Part shown: one piece after another, positions 26,243-34,908 of the stretch
How positions within the stretch are numbered: position 1 is the first letter of the stretch
Layout of the letters: each line of letters starts with the position of its first letter
From: Micromonospora pattaloongensis
GTDB lineage: Bacteria; Actinomycetota; Actinomycetes; Mycobacteriales; Micromonosporaceae
Assembly (NCBI RefSeq): GCF_900107255.1
Contig: NZ_FNPH01000013.1
Coordinates: forward strand, 1-64,000
DNA length: 64,000 bases
Direction: 5' to 3'
Program-made: the position numbers and the translations under genes
The notes under the pieces: model-generated
What the model was told of the DNA's origin: nothing
Seen by the model: the letters and a program-made list of their open reading frames with translations, nothing else
The model's database searches: none

Positions 26243-26767
26243 ATGCCGATCGATCTACAGCCCGTGCTCCTTGGGGATCTCCTCGGCGTCAGGCCCCTGC
26301 GTTCGACGGATTTCGACGCTCTCTATCAGGTTGCTCGTGACCCTCTGCTCTGGGATCAGCATCCCGTCAGGGATCGGTACCGGTACGAGGTCTTCACGCG
26401 GTTCTTCGCGGAGTCCCTGGCGTCCGGCGGCGCTCTGGCGGTCACGTCAGCTGCGGGCGACATCATCGGGTCGTCCCGATTCCACGGTTACGATCAGCGA
26501 CGCAGCGAAGTCGAGATCGGGTGGACGTTCCTGGCCAGGTCGTACTGGGGCGGCCAAGCAAATGGGCAGCTGAAATCCCTCATGCTGGGGCACGCGTTCC
26601 GCTTCGTCGAGAGGGTGGTGTTTCTCGTCGGCCCGGACAATCGGCGTTCCCAGCGAGCACTGGAGAAAGTCGGTGCGGTTCGCGTGGGAAGCCGACCTGA
26701 CGCGGTCGGGCACGACAGCGTCCTGTTCGAGATGCGGCGCCCAGAGGGATTTACGAGGACTGGGTGA
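26243..26767 (+). CDS. GNAT N-acetyltransferase, RimJ/RimL-like
   Basis: A 174-residue protein from MPIDLQPVLLGDLLGVRPLRSTDFDALYQVARDPLLWDQHP. The acetyl-CoA motif region is EVEIGWTFLARSYWGGQANGQLKSLMLGHAFRF, and the C-terminal VGPDNRRSQRALEKVGAV is typical of RimJ/RimL-like GNATs. The substrate is unknown. The gene is divergent from the Rhs operon and immediately upstream of an IS5-type transposase remnant that ends within ten bases of its stop codon. Confidence 0.82.
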   Translation: MPIDLQPVLLGDLLGVRPLRSTDFDALYQVARDPLLWDQHPVRDRYRYEVFTRFFAESLASGGALAVTSAAGDIIGSSRFHGYDQRRSEVEIGWTFLARSYWGGQANGQLKSLMLGHAFRFVERVVFLVGPDNRRSQRALEKVGAVRVGSRPDAVGHDSVLFEMRRPEGFTRTG

Positions 26768-26930
26768 CTCGTCGGACGCGCAGCGGCTCGATCAGCTTCC
26801 ACTGCGCGTCGGTCAGGCCAGAGGGGTAGCCACGGCGAGCAGACACCGTGCGGCCCTCCCCGGCCCGTCGGCGGATGTCGTGCCACCATGCCGTCCATAA
26901 CAGACCTTTTCAAACAAGCTCTAAGTCACG
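26752..26930 (-). mobile_element. Remnant of an IS5-type insertion sequence (transposase N-terminus)
   Basis: A minus-strand frame from a GTG at 26846 reads SARRGYPSGLTDAQWKLIEPL, the standard N-terminus of IS5/IS4-like DDE transposases. It then breaks off near 26785 and stops at about 26752. The bases at 26890-26930 (on the minus strand, GAGCTTGTTTGAAAAGG) may be the outer end of the element. Catalytic residues are all missing, so it is inactive. Confidence 0.65.
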
Positions 26931-26966
26931 TGCGGCTTGGCTGGACGGCCGATAGGGTCTGCCGCG

Positions 26967-27851
26967 ATGATGCACGACAACGAATATGTCGTCGACGCGC
27001 GCCTCGTACGTCGGCTGGTGGCGCGGCAATTCCCGCAGTGGGCGGACCTTCCCCTGAGAGCGGTCGAGTCCACGGGGACAAACAACGCCATCTACCGGCT
27101 GGGCGACGACATGGTGGTCCGCCTGCCGCGGATCGCGGCGGCCGTCGAGCAGGTCCGGTTCGAGTACGAATGGCTGCCGCGGCTGGCTGCGGTGGTTCCG
27201 GCGGCGATCCCCGAGCCGATCGCCCTCGGGACACCCGACGAGGCATATCCCTGCCCATGGGCGATCAACCGCTGGGTGGAGGGCGTGCATCCCACCGAGA
27301 ACGACGGTGGCGACCAGCGCTTCGCCCAAAGCCTCGGCGAGTTCATCGCGGTGTTACGCGATTTCGACGCCACGGGCGCACGGCAGGGATACCGCACCGG
27401 CCCGTTGCATACGCGCGACACCTACGTACGGGAGTGGGTGGCCAAGGCAGAGGGTCTGATCGACGCTAAGGCCGTACTCGCCGTCTGGCAGGACGCCCTC
27501 GATCTTCCACAGTGGTCGGGTCCGCCCAGGTGGACGCATGGCGATCTGTTGCCTGGCAACGTGCTGGTCCAGGACGGGAGACTCACCGCCGTCATCGACT
27601 TCGGCGCGGCCGGTGTAGGGGACCCTGCCTGCGACGCGCTGCCCGCGTGGACGCTGCTGACCGCCGAGACCCGGCCAACCTTCCGGGCGGCGGCCGGATT
27701 CGACGACGCCACCTGGGCGCGTGGGCGCGCCTGGGCGTTGACGTTCGTCGGTGGCATCACCTACTACCGTCGTACCAATCCCGCGATGGCCGACCTGGGC
27801 CGCCGAGCGATCGCCGAGGTTCTCCAGGATCTGGCTTCTGAGGTCGGGTAA
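26967..27851 (+). CDS. Aminoglycoside phosphotransferase (APH)-like kinase
   Basis: A 294-residue protein from MMHDNEYVVDARLVRRLVA. Kinase-like features are the nucleotide loop ESTGTNNAIYRLGDDMVVRLPR, a catalytic loop RWTHGDLLPGNVLVQDG near residue 190 with the HGD and Asn in place, and VIDFGAAGVGDPACDAL as the metal-binding IDFG motif. These are intact, so phosphotransfer is expected. The substrate could be an aminoglycoside, a macrolide or a small metabolite; APH-family annotations are often wrong about resistance. It is a single gene with no obvious regulator. Confidence 0.85.
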   Translation: MMHDNEYVVDARLVRRLVARQFPQWADLPLRAVESTGTNNAIYRLGDDMVVRLPRIAAAVEQVRFEYEWLPRLAAVVPAAIPEPIALGTPDEAYPCPWAINRWVEGVHPTENDGGDQRFAQSLGEFIAVLRDFDATGARQGYRTGPLHTRDTYVREWVAKAEGLIDAKAVLAVWQDALDLPQWSGPPRWTHGDLLPGNVLVQDGRLTAVIDFGAAGVGDPACDALPAWTLLTAETRPTFRAAAGFDDATWARGRAWALTFVGGITYYRRTNPAMADLGRRAIAEVLQDLASEVG

Positions 27852-27922
27852 CCCGTCGTCGGACGGTATACACCGTAACGACCGGCCCGTGAGATGCGGG
27901 AATGTGTTCGTATGCGCCCGCG

Positions 27923-28171
27923 TCAGTCAGGCTCGACGCCGCCGGCACGCAGGATCTGCCGTACCCGCTCCTTCGTGTAGCCGGTCCGACGCTCGATCTC
28001 CACGGGTCGCATCCCGTTCTGGGCCGCCTCCACCATCGCGGCGTGCAGCGCCGCCCGTGCGGCCTCGGCACGTTCGCGGGCCGCTTCCACGCGCCGCTTG
28101 GCGGCTCGCTTCGCCGCATCGATGCCGGACACAGCGCGGCTGAAATCGCGTACGGCGGCGTCGAGGTCCAT
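27923..28171 (-). CDS. Small helix-turn-helix protein
   Basis: An 82-residue protein. Residues 1-45 are strongly helical and charged (AAVRDFSRAVSGIDAAKRAAKRRVEAARERAEAARAALH), probably a coiled coil. Residues 50-75 read as a helix-turn-helix (RPVEIERRTGYTKERVRQILRAGG). Many actinobacterial genomes carry such short DNA-binding proteins of unknown role. It could be a regulator or a nucleoid-type protein. It converges with the APH-like gene. Confidence 0.7.
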   Translation of the reverse strand: MDLDAAVRDFSRAVSGIDAAKRAAKRRVEAARERAEAARAALHAAMVEAAQNGMRPVEIERRTGYTKERVRQILRAGGVEPD

Positions 28172-28311
28172 CGGGCAAGTATGTCAACTATCCAGACCAA
28201 ATGACGCTGCCCTGTATTTGGCCAAATCGCCGGATGGCATATTTGGCTCTCTGTGGCTCGGGTCAGCAGGAGGCGGGCCGAGCGCATGTCACGATCCGCG
28301 CACAGATCGGT

Positions 28312-29649
28312 TCAATCGGCCGGCGGACGTCCTCCGACGCTGTGTCGCGGAGTCGCGAACCGGAACTGCTCCGTCAACTGGTCGACAGCAGGTATGCCCC
28401 GGTATGGCTGGAACAGCGGCCACAGCGCGGCCACGCGATCGCCGGCGCGCACCGAATCCGCTCTTCGGGCGAGCGCAGCCGCCCGCATCGCCACCTCCGC
28501 CGCCCGCTCGACCTCGCCCGCCTGCAGCAGCGACTCGGCGAGCCAGGTCAGGTACAGCGAGGTTTCCCGGCCCGTCTCCTCGCCGTATCCGGCGGTCGTG
28601 CGCTCCAGGATCGGCACCGCGCGCAGCGGCCGACGCAGCTGCGTCCACACGCGCCCCGCCATCACCGCCGTTTCGTCCGCCGATAGCCAGTACACCCACG
28701 CCGGATCATCGGCCGGCCGCCGTCGTGTCAACGCCTCCTCGACCGCGTCGAGCGCGCGTACCGCCGGCTCGGCTTCGGCGGCGCGCGCGTGCGTCCACGC
28801 CACCCGCTCCAGCAGTAACGCCCGTGTTGTCGCGCTCGCGGCATGCCGCGCCCCGCAGTACGCGGACCGGGCGAGCGTCACCGCCCTGCGGGGGTCGCCG
28901 ACGTTCGCCTCCTGGTAGGCGAGCGTCGACAGGTTGTTGGCGGCACCCGCCACGTCACCACCCGCCTGCGCCGCGCGCATGCCCGCGAGATAGCGACGCT
29001 CGGCCTCGGCGTACCGGCCCGCGTCGGTGGCGACGTAGCCGGCCAACTGGCACAGCTCGCCGACCGCGACGAGCAACCGCCGCCCGACCCGCTCCGTGTA
29101 CGAGCCCTCGCGGAGCAGGGCCGCAGTGGCGGCGAGTTCGGCCGTCACGATCTCGTGCGTCTTGACGCCGCCCACGTGGTCATCGAGGAGCCGCAGCTGG
29201 TGCACGCGCCGCTCGACCCGCTCCACCGTCGCGTCGCCGATCCGACGGCCGGCGCGCGCCTCGTACACCTGGGGCGGGTCGGTGATCAGCCACTCGTGCG
29301 CCAGCCGCACCGCGTTCTCGGCGGTGGGCGCTTCGGCGAGCAGCATCCCCGCCAGTGCTTCGGAGTCGGGCCGCCGCCAGGTCCCGTCGCGCGACCACCG
29401 CACGGACCCGGCGGGCCGCGCGCGGGCGACGAGGTCACCGCCCGCGTCGAGCGCGAGATCGAGCGCCGCCGCGATCGTGGGTGCGGGTGGTCGGCGCCCG
29501 GTTTCGACGCGGGACAGGTGGCCGGGGTCGACGTGCGCCCGGCGCGCCAACTCGCGCAGGCTCATGTCGCCGCGGGTCGCGCGCCACCTGCGTACCGCTT
29601 CGCCGAAGGTCTCCGACACCGCCGCCGCCTCTTCGCCGGTGTTGCCCAC
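28312..29649 (-). CDS. XRE-family regulator with TPR-like domain
   Basis: A 445-residue protein. The helix-turn-helix is residues 15-65 (GEAVRRWRATRGDMSLRELARRAHVDPGHLSRVETGRRPP). The remainder is all-helical with TPR-like repeats, for example AGYVATDAGRYAEAERRYLAGMRAAQAGGDVAGAANNLSTLAYQEANVGDPRRAV. This architecture is common among Streptomyces/Micromonospora regulators that act with small partner proteins or peptides. It is divergent from a 96-residue basic protein gene at 29745, and GTAGC/GCTAC at 29698-29713 in between may be the operator. Confidence 0.8.
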   Translation of the reverse strand: MGNTGEEAAAVSETFGEAVRRWRATRGDMSLRELARRAHVDPGHLSRVETGRRPPAPTIAAALDLALDAGGDLVARARPAGSVRWSRDGTWRRPDSEALAGMLLAEAPTAENAVRLAHEWLITDPPQVYEARAGRRIGDATVERVERRVHQLRLLDDHVGGVKTHEIVTAELAATAALLREGSYTERVGRRLLVAVGELCQLAGYVATDAGRYAEAERRYLAGMRAAQAGGDVAGAANNLSTLAYQEANVGDPRRAVTLARSAYCGARHAASATTRALLLERVAWTHARAAEAEPAVRALDAVEEALTRRRPADDPAWVYWLSADETAVMAGRVWTQLRRPLRAVPILERTTAGYGEETGRETSLYLTWLAESLLQAGEVERAAEVAMRAAALARRADSVRAGDRVAALWPLFQPYRGIPAVDQLTEQFRFATPRHSVGGRPPAD

Positions 29650-29697
29650 CGTTGCCAGCCCGGGCGCGCATCAGGTCACCCATCCCGCACGCCATCC

Positions 29698-29713
29698 GTA
29701 GCCGTGACGCTAC
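29698..29713. promoter_or_regulatory. Inverted repeat upstream of XRE gene and small basic gene
   Basis: GTAGC at 29698-29702 and GCTAC at 29709-29713 form a perfect 5-bp inverted repeat with a 6-base spacer. It sits between the divergent XRE gene and the basic protein gene and is a candidate operator. Confidence 0.4.
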
Positions 29714-29744
29714 AGAAATGTCGTGTCGAAAGGGAACGTGGTCG

Positions 29745-30035
29745 ATGCTTCGGGCACGGTTGCGGTTCGCGGGCCACCGTGGGCGGCGGGCGGTAGCGCA
29801 GCTGCGCGGACCGCAGTGGCGGTGGCTGCCGTGGGTACGCCGACGGGCGCGCCGGGCCGCCCGGCAGGCGATCCTGGACGCCGCCGCGCAACAGCAACGC
29901 CGGGAGTACGAGCGGGCCTGTGCGCGCCGCATCGCGCACGCCCTGAACAACCGGTGGAACGGCCCGACCGAGATCCACGGGACCCTGCTCACCCTGGGCC
30001 AGCTCAACCAGTACAAGCCGGGGGAGCGGCGGTGA
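29745..30035 (+). CDS. Small basic conserved hypothetical protein
   Basis: A 96-residue, very Arg-rich protein from MLRARLRFAGHRGRRAVAQLRG (an upstream in-frame ATG at 29718 is possible). After a highly basic first half comes a helical segment ARQAILDAAAQQQRREYERACARRIAHALNN. AAAGGGA lies upstream of the ATG. It is divergent from the XRE/TPR regulator and overlaps the next small frame by four bases (GTGA, 30032-30035). The function is unknown. It could be a small DNA-binding or partner protein of the XRE regulator. Confidence 0.6.
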   Translation: MLRARLRFAGHRGRRAVAQLRGPQWRWLPWVRRRARRAARQAILDAAAQQQRREYERACARRIAHALNNRWNGPTEIHGTLLTLGQLNQYKPGERR

Positions 30036-30121
30036 TCCGGCTGTTGCTGCGCACCGGCTGGCCGGGCGCCGTACTCATCCTCCTTTTCCTGGTCGTCGTC
30101 AGCAGCCGGTGGTGGCGGTGA
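30032..30121 (+). CDS. Very short membrane protein, translationally coupled
   Basis: A GTG at 30032 overlaps the preceding stop by four bases and encodes MIRLLLRTGWPGAVLILLFL plus VVVSSRWWR (29 residues), a single hydrophobic helix flanked by positive residues. Coupling to the preceding basic protein gene makes it a plausible small membrane peptide. The stop at 30119-30121 overlaps an ATG at 30121, so translation might continue into a further open frame (MDDGPPTDSDVVWAARLPDD) that runs into the antisense of the next gene. Confidence 0.45.
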   Translation: MIRLLLRTGWPGAVLILLFLVVVSSRWWR

Positions 30122-30180
30122 TGGACGACGGGCCGCCCACCGACAGCGACGTGGTGTGGGCGGCGCGGTTGCCGGACGAC

Positions 30181-32235
30181 CTAACCCGCCGTCCGCAGCG
30201 ACGGCAGCCGCGCCGCACCGCCCGGCACCCGACGCGCCTCCTGCTGGGCCCGCGCGCACGCCGCCAGCAGCTCGTCGGCCGGCACCGGCCGGCTGAGCGC
30301 GAAGCCCTGGGCGAGGTCGCAGCCGAGCTCGGCCAGCAGCGCGAGCGCGTCGAGCCCCTCCACCCCCTCGGCGACGACGGAGAGGCCGAGGTTGTGGGCC
30401 AGGTCGACGGCGCTGCGCACCAGCACCACGTCCTCGGGGTCGTCGGCCAGCTCCCGCACGAACGTACGGTCGATCTTCAGTTCGTCGGCGGGCAGCCGCT
30501 TGAGCTGGGCCAGTGAGCTGAAGCCGGTGCCGAAGTCGTCGATGGAGACCTTCACGCCGTGCTCGCGTACCTGGCGCAGCACCTCGCGGGAGCGTTCCGG
30601 CTCGGTCATCACGCTGGTCTCGGTCAGTTCCAGCTGGAGGAGCCCGGCCGGCAGCCCCGAGGAGGCCAACGCGGCGCGCACCCGCGGCGCGAACTGCGGG
30701 TCCAGCAGGCAGCGGGGTGAGACGTTGACCGAGACCACCAGCGGGGCGCCGGCGTGGTGCCAGGCGGCGGCCTGGGCCACCGCGACGTCGATGAGGTGGT
30801 ACGTCAGCGGGATCTCCAGGGCGCGGGCCTCCGCGATCGGCAGGAACGCGCCGGGCATCAGCAGCCCCCGCGTCGGGTGCCGCCAGCGCGCCAGCGCCTC
30901 GACCGCGGTGACGGTCGCGTCTTCGATCCGGATCTGCGGCTGGAAGAACATCACCAGCTGCCCGTCCGGGTCGCCGGCGTCGAGCAGCGCCCGGAGCTCG
31001 CCGAAGAGCGCCATCCGGTCCGGCGTCTCGGCGTCGACCTCCGGGTCGTAGACAGCGAAGCCGCCGCCGTTCGACTTCGCCCGGTACATGGCGGCGTCGG
31101 CGTGCCGGATCAACTCGTCGCTGACGCCGTGCAGCGGGCCGATCGCCACGCCGATGCTGCCGCTGACCGCGGCCGGCCCGGCGTCGAGCAGGAAGTCCTC
31201 GCGCAGCCGTTCGGCGATCCGGTCGGCGACCCGGGTGGCCTGGCGTACGTCGGCGATCTGCGGCAGCAGCACCGCGAACTCGTCGCCGCCGAGCCGCGCC
31301 ACCACGTCGCCGGCGCGGGCGCTGCTGCGCAGCCGCTGGCCCGCCTCGGCGAGCAGCTGGTCGCCGGCGGCGTGCCCGAGCGTGTCGTTGACCGCCTTGA
31401 AGCCGTTCAGGTCGAGAATCATGAGGGCGAGCTGGCCGTCCGGTGTGGACTTCAGCTGCCGCAGCGCCCGCGCCAGCCGGCGCCGGAACATTGCCCGGTT
31501 CGGCAGGCCGGTGAGCGGGTCGTGCAGCGCCAGGTGTTCGTTGGCGTCGGCCTGCTGGGCCAGCCGGCGCTGGTAGCCGAGCACCACCCGCCAGATCACC
31601 GCGACGAGGACGAAGCCGAGCCCGAACCCGACGGACGTGCCGGCGAGCATCCGTACCTGCGCCGTCTCCAGGGCGGCGGCCTGCACCTGCGCACGGGTGT
31701 GGTAGGCCCGGTTCACCGTGCCGATGTCGTGCTGGAGCTGGTAGTAGGTGGGCGTCACCTGCAGCCGGTCGAAGCTGGGCCACTCCGGGTTTCCGTCGGC
31801 GACCATGTTCAGCAGCCGGTCGGTGCGCTCCCGGTACGCCGCCTGCCGGTCGAGCAGCCGGCGCGCGTCGGCGGCGGCGTCCGCCGTACCCGTGGTGGTG
31901 ACCTGGCGCAGCGCCTCCTCGGCGTCGTTGGCGGCGGCGACGTACCGCAGCCGCACCGCCCACGACGGCTCGACCTGGTAGTGCCGGGCGTGCGCCTCCT
32001 CCAGCGCCGTCGCGCTGCGCGCCTCGCTGAACCAGCCGTCCACCGACAGCGCCGTGCTGTGCTCGCGGGTGATCGAGGTCATCTGCCAGGTGCCGACGAT
32101 GGTGTACGCGGACAGGGCCACGAGCACGGCGGCGAGGGCGCCGGTCGTCGCGAGGCTGCGCTGACGGCGGGCCCGCGACTCGTCGGTCGTGCCCGCACCC
32201 GTGCTGCGGTCCGCCCCGTTGCGCCCGCGCCACAT
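30181..32235 (-). CDS. Membrane GGDEF-EAL diguanylate cyclase/phosphodiesterase
   Basis: A 684-residue protein from the ATG at 32235, preceded by GAAGGGAG. The N-terminal part has two membrane helices (about residues 29-50 and 180-205) bracketing an extracytoplasmic sensor with a long helical region. Then comes a GGDEF domain with an intact GGDEF motif and an RxxD inhibitory site (RAGD) five residues before it. An EAL domain with EALARW, NVSPR, ELTETS, DDFGTGFSSL and KIDRTF has all key residues visible. It can be predicted to both make and degrade c-di-GMP; which activity dominates is unknown. It is divergent from a LivK-like lipoprotein. Confidence 0.9.
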   Translation of the reverse strand: MWRGRNGADRSTGAGTTDESRARRQRSLATTGALAAVLVALSAYTIVGTWQMTSITREHSTALSVDGWFSEARSATALEEAHARHYQVEPSWAVRLRYVAAANDAEEALRQVTTTGTADAAADARRLLDRQAAYRERTDRLLNMVADGNPEWPSFDRLQVTPTYYQLQHDIGTVNRAYHTRAQVQAAALETAQVRMLAGTSVGFGLGFVLVAVIWRVVLGYQRRLAQQADANEHLALHDPLTGLPNRAMFRRRLARALRQLKSTPDGQLALMILDLNGFKAVNDTLGHAAGDQLLAEAGQRLRSSARAGDVVARLGGDEFAVLLPQIADVRQATRVADRIAERLREDFLLDAGPAAVSGSIGVAIGPLHGVSDELIRHADAAMYRAKSNGGGFAVYDPEVDAETPDRMALFGELRALLDAGDPDGQLVMFFQPQIRIEDATVTAVEALARWRHPTRGLLMPGAFLPIAEARALEIPLTYHLIDVAVAQAAAWHHAGAPLVVSVNVSPRCLLDPQFAPRVRAALASSGLPAGLLQLELTETSVMTEPERSREVLRQVREHGVKVSIDDFGTGFSSLAQLKRLPADELKIDRTFVRELADDPEDVVLVRSAVDLAHNLGLSVVAEGVEGLDALALLAELGCDLAQGFALSRPVPADELLAACARAQQEARRVPGGAARLPSLRTAG

Positions 32236-32394
32236 CGCCGGCTCCCTTCGTCCGCGGCTGCGTCGGGTCGTGCGCGGGTGCGCGCCGACCCCTGTCTGGA
32301 TCATCGGCAGTCGCGTCCGAAAGCTGACCCGTCCGCTCAACCCGATGCGATTCCCGCCGATGGGCCGATGAAGGATGCGGACGAGGGGGTCGGG

Positions 32395-33564
32395 ATGGTC
32401 GTACGCACACGCCCGCGGGTCGGGGCGGTCGCGGTGGCCGTGCTGGTCTGCGCCGCACTCGCCGCCTGCGTCGGCGGCGGCGACCCGCGCCCGGTGGCGC
32501 CGGTCATCCGGCTGGGCACGCTGGTGCCGTTGACCGGCGTCAACGCCCCCTCCGGCCAGGCCATGGTCAATGCGCAGCACCTCGCGGTGAACGAGGCGAA
32601 CGACGCCGGCGGCGTGCTCGGCCGGCGGGTCGAGCTGGTCGTCCAGGACGACGCGTGCGACCCGGGCACGGCGGTGATCGCGGCCGGGAACCTGATCGCC
32701 CAGGACATCACGGTCTCGGTGGGCGGCTACTGCAGCAGCGCCACCGTCCCCACGCTGCAGATCTTCCGGGCCGCCGGGGTCCCGATGGTGATCCCGCTGT
32801 CGAACTCCGCCGAGCTGCTCGCGCCGGGATACGACAGCATCTTCCTGATCTGCGGCACCACGCAGGCGGAGGGGCGGTTCGCGGTGGCGGCGATGAGCCG
32901 GCTCGGCGCCCGCCGCCTGGCGGTGGTGCACGACGGCACCAGCTTCCCGGTGTCGCTGGCCGAATCGACGGTGACCGCCGCCCGTGCTGCGGCCGCGACC
33001 GGGATCCGGGTCGTCGGCCAGTTCGAGCTGAGCCAGGCCGCCGCCCGCTACACCCGGATCGCGCAGCGGGTCCAGGCCAGCGGCGCGGACACCGTCTACT
33101 TCACCGGCTACTACGCCGAGGCGAACCGGCTCGTCATGGACCTGCGCACCGCCGGCTTCACCGGGAAGATCGTGGTCGGCGACGGCGCGGTCGACGGCCC
33201 GCTGCTGCACGGCCTGACCGAGGCGCAGCGCCGGAACCTGTACGGGACGACGTTCATCGTGCCGCAGTTCATGCCGGCGCTGGCCGACTGGTCGGCCCGC
33301 TTCACCCGGGCCGTCGGGCACGCGCCCGGCCCGAGCGCCCCCGAGGCGTACGACGCGGTCACGCTCGCCCTCGACGCGATCCGCCGTGCCGGCAGCCTCG
33401 ACCGCGAGGCGGTCCGGCGGGCGATCGCCGCCAGCGCCGACGTGCCGCTGCTCTCCGGCAGCCCGCGCTTCAACCCCGACGGCACCCGCAGCAACCCGAC
33501 GTTTCTGCTGCTGACCGCGCGGGGCGACGGCTTCGCGCGCGTCTGGTCCAACGACCCGGCCTGA
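32395..33564 (+). CDS. Branched-chain amino acid ABC-type substrate-binding lipoprotein (LivK-like), orphan
   Basis: A 389-residue periplasmic-binding protein type I. The start is the ATG at 32395 with GAGGGGG upstream. The lipobox is LAAC at about residue 25. VIRLGTLVPLTGVNAPSGQAMVNAQHLAVNEANDAGGVLG and VVHDGTSFPVSLAESTVTAARAA are family-typical. It should bind an amino acid or amide outside the membrane. No permease or ATPase genes of a Liv system are adjacent, so it may be a stand-alone sensor or pair with components elsewhere. Its gene is divergent from the GGDEF-EAL gene, and a sensing link is possible but unproven. Confidence 0.85.
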   Translation: MVVRTRPRVGAVAVAVLVCAALAACVGGGDPRPVAPVIRLGTLVPLTGVNAPSGQAMVNAQHLAVNEANDAGGVLGRRVELVVQDDACDPGTAVIAAGNLIAQDITVSVGGYCSSATVPTLQIFRAAGVPMVIPLSNSAELLAPGYDSIFLICGTTQAEGRFAVAAMSRLGARRLAVVHDGTSFPVSLAESTVTAARAAAATGIRVVGQFELSQAAARYTRIAQRVQASGADTVYFTGYYAEANRLVMDLRTAGFTGKIVVGDGAVDGPLLHGLTEAQRRNLYGTTFIVPQFMPALADWSARFTRAVGHAPGPSAPEAYDAVTLALDAIRRAGSLDREAVRRAIAASADVPLLSGSPRFNPDGTRSNPTFLLLTARGDGFARVWSNDPA

Positions 33565-33638
33565 CGCATCCGTCGGCCGCGGTGACAAATGGGGGCGACC
33601 CCGGAGCGCGGCACCGGCACGGTTCCTATGCTCGCGGT

Positions 33639-34568
33639 ATGGACTTGCGGATCTTCACCGAGCCCCAGCAGGGCGCCACCTACGACCAGCTGCTCGCCGT
33701 CGCGCGGTGCGCGGAGGACGCCGGCTACGACGCGTTCTTCCGCTCCGACCACTACCTGAAGATGGGCCAGGTCACCGGCCTGCCCGGCCCGACCGACGCC
33801 TGGATCACCCTCGGGGCGCTCGCCCGCGAGACGTCCCGGATCCGGCTCGGCACGCTGATGACGGCGGCGACGTTCCGGCTGCCCGGCCCGCTGGCGATCA
33901 GCGTCGCCCAGGTCGACGCGATGAGCGGCGGGCGGGTGGAGCTGGGCATCGGGACCGGCTGGTACGAGGCGGAGCACACCGCGTACGGGATCTCGTTCCC
34001 GCCGCTGCGCGAGCGCTTCGACCGGCTGGAGGAGCAGCTCACGATCATCACCGGGCTCTGGGAGACCCCGCTCGGCAGCACCTTCGACTTCGCCGGCAAG
34101 TACTACAGCGTGACCGACTCGCCCGCGCTGCCGAAACCGGCGCAGGACCCGCGCCCGCCGATCATGCTCGGGGGTCTCGGCCCCAAGCGCACGCCGGCGC
34201 TGGCCGCCCGGTTCGCCGACGAGTTCAACCTGCCGTTCGCCAGCCTGGAGGACTCCGCGGCGCAGTTCGACCGGGTGAGCGCGGCGTGCGCGGCGATCGA
34301 CCGCGACCCGGCCACCGTCTGCTACTCGGCGGCGCTGATCGTGTGCTGCGGGCGTAATCAGGAAGAGGTCAACCGGCGGGCGGCCGCGATCGGGCGGGAG
34401 CCGGACGAGCTGCGCGCCAACGGCCTGGCGGGAACTCCGGCGGAGATCGTCGACAAGATCGGCCGGTACGCCGAGATCGGCGCGGAGCGGATCTACCTGC
34501 AGGTCATGGACCTCACCGACCTCGACCACCTGGAGCTGATCGCGGCCGAGGTGATGCCGCAGGTCTGA
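33639..34568 (+). CDS. LLM-class F420-dependent oxidoreductase
   Basis: A 309-residue protein with the luciferase-like TIM barrel: MDLRIFTEPQQGATYDQLLAVARCAEDAGYDAFFRSDHY at the N-terminus, TSRIRLGTLMTAATFRLPGPLAISVAQVDAMSGGRVELGIGTGWYEAEHTAYG in the cofactor-binding part (about positions 33830-33990), and a FAGKYYSVTDSPALPKP insertion typical of F420-type members. The reaction is probably hydride transfer with F420 or FMN; the substrate is unknown. The start is the ATG at 33639, 74 bases after the LivK-like gene, so it may be the second gene of that transcript. Confidence 0.85.
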   Translation: MDLRIFTEPQQGATYDQLLAVARCAEDAGYDAFFRSDHYLKMGQVTGLPGPTDAWITLGALARETSRIRLGTLMTAATFRLPGPLAISVAQVDAMSGGRVELGIGTGWYEAEHTAYGISFPPLRERFDRLEEQLTIITGLWETPLGSTFDFAGKYYSVTDSPALPKPAQDPRPPIMLGGLGPKRTPALAARFADEFNLPFASLEDSAAQFDRVSAACAAIDRDPATVCYSAALIVCCGRNQEEVNRRAAAIGREPDELRANGLAGTPAEIVDKIGRYAEIGAERIYLQVMDLTDLDHLELIAAEVMPQV

Positions 34569-34908
34569 ACCCCGGCGGACAGCGCCTCCCACCGTTGTGG
34601 ACACTCTCCGTGATCGCGGCGCATGGGCGAGGCGGGGCGGGCGGTCGCGGGAGCGGCTCGCCCGAACCGCGCGGCGCGGCAACCACGCTGTCACGGGCGA
34701 TATCGGATTTTGAGCCGATTCACCTGCACATTAGCCCGCGGCGACGGGTCGCTCAAAGGCCAACCACGTCACGCGTACGGGGAAAAAGTCCATCTTCGTG
34801 ACATGTGCGAACTCGTCGCGTCGGACCGCCGTCACGGTGGGCACCGCTCCCCGTTGCGCGCACACTTCGTAACAGGGCGTCACGGGCAGCGGACAGCCGG
34901 AGGCAGCC
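34569..34908. other. Gene-free 340-base stretch
   Basis: Between the LLM oxidoreductase and the amidase I see no credible gene. The only structure is a moderately AT-rich patch near 34710-34740 that may hold the amidase promoter. Several frames are open on both strands but none has a good start site. Confidence 0.4.

Noticed and set aside
29435-32458. A minus-strand 1007-codon frame over the GGDEF-EAL and XRE genes
   Set aside because: It is a shifted frame within the GGDEF-EAL gene: Arg/Pro/Ala-rich with no domain, while the alternative frame encodes complete GGDEF and EAL domains.
30754-33564. A plus-strand 936-codon frame across the GGDEF-EAL gene
   Set aside because: Only its last 389 codons (the LivK-like lipoprotein from 32395) are real. 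The earlier part is antisense to the GGDEF-EAL gene and has no ribosome-binding site or recognisable domain.
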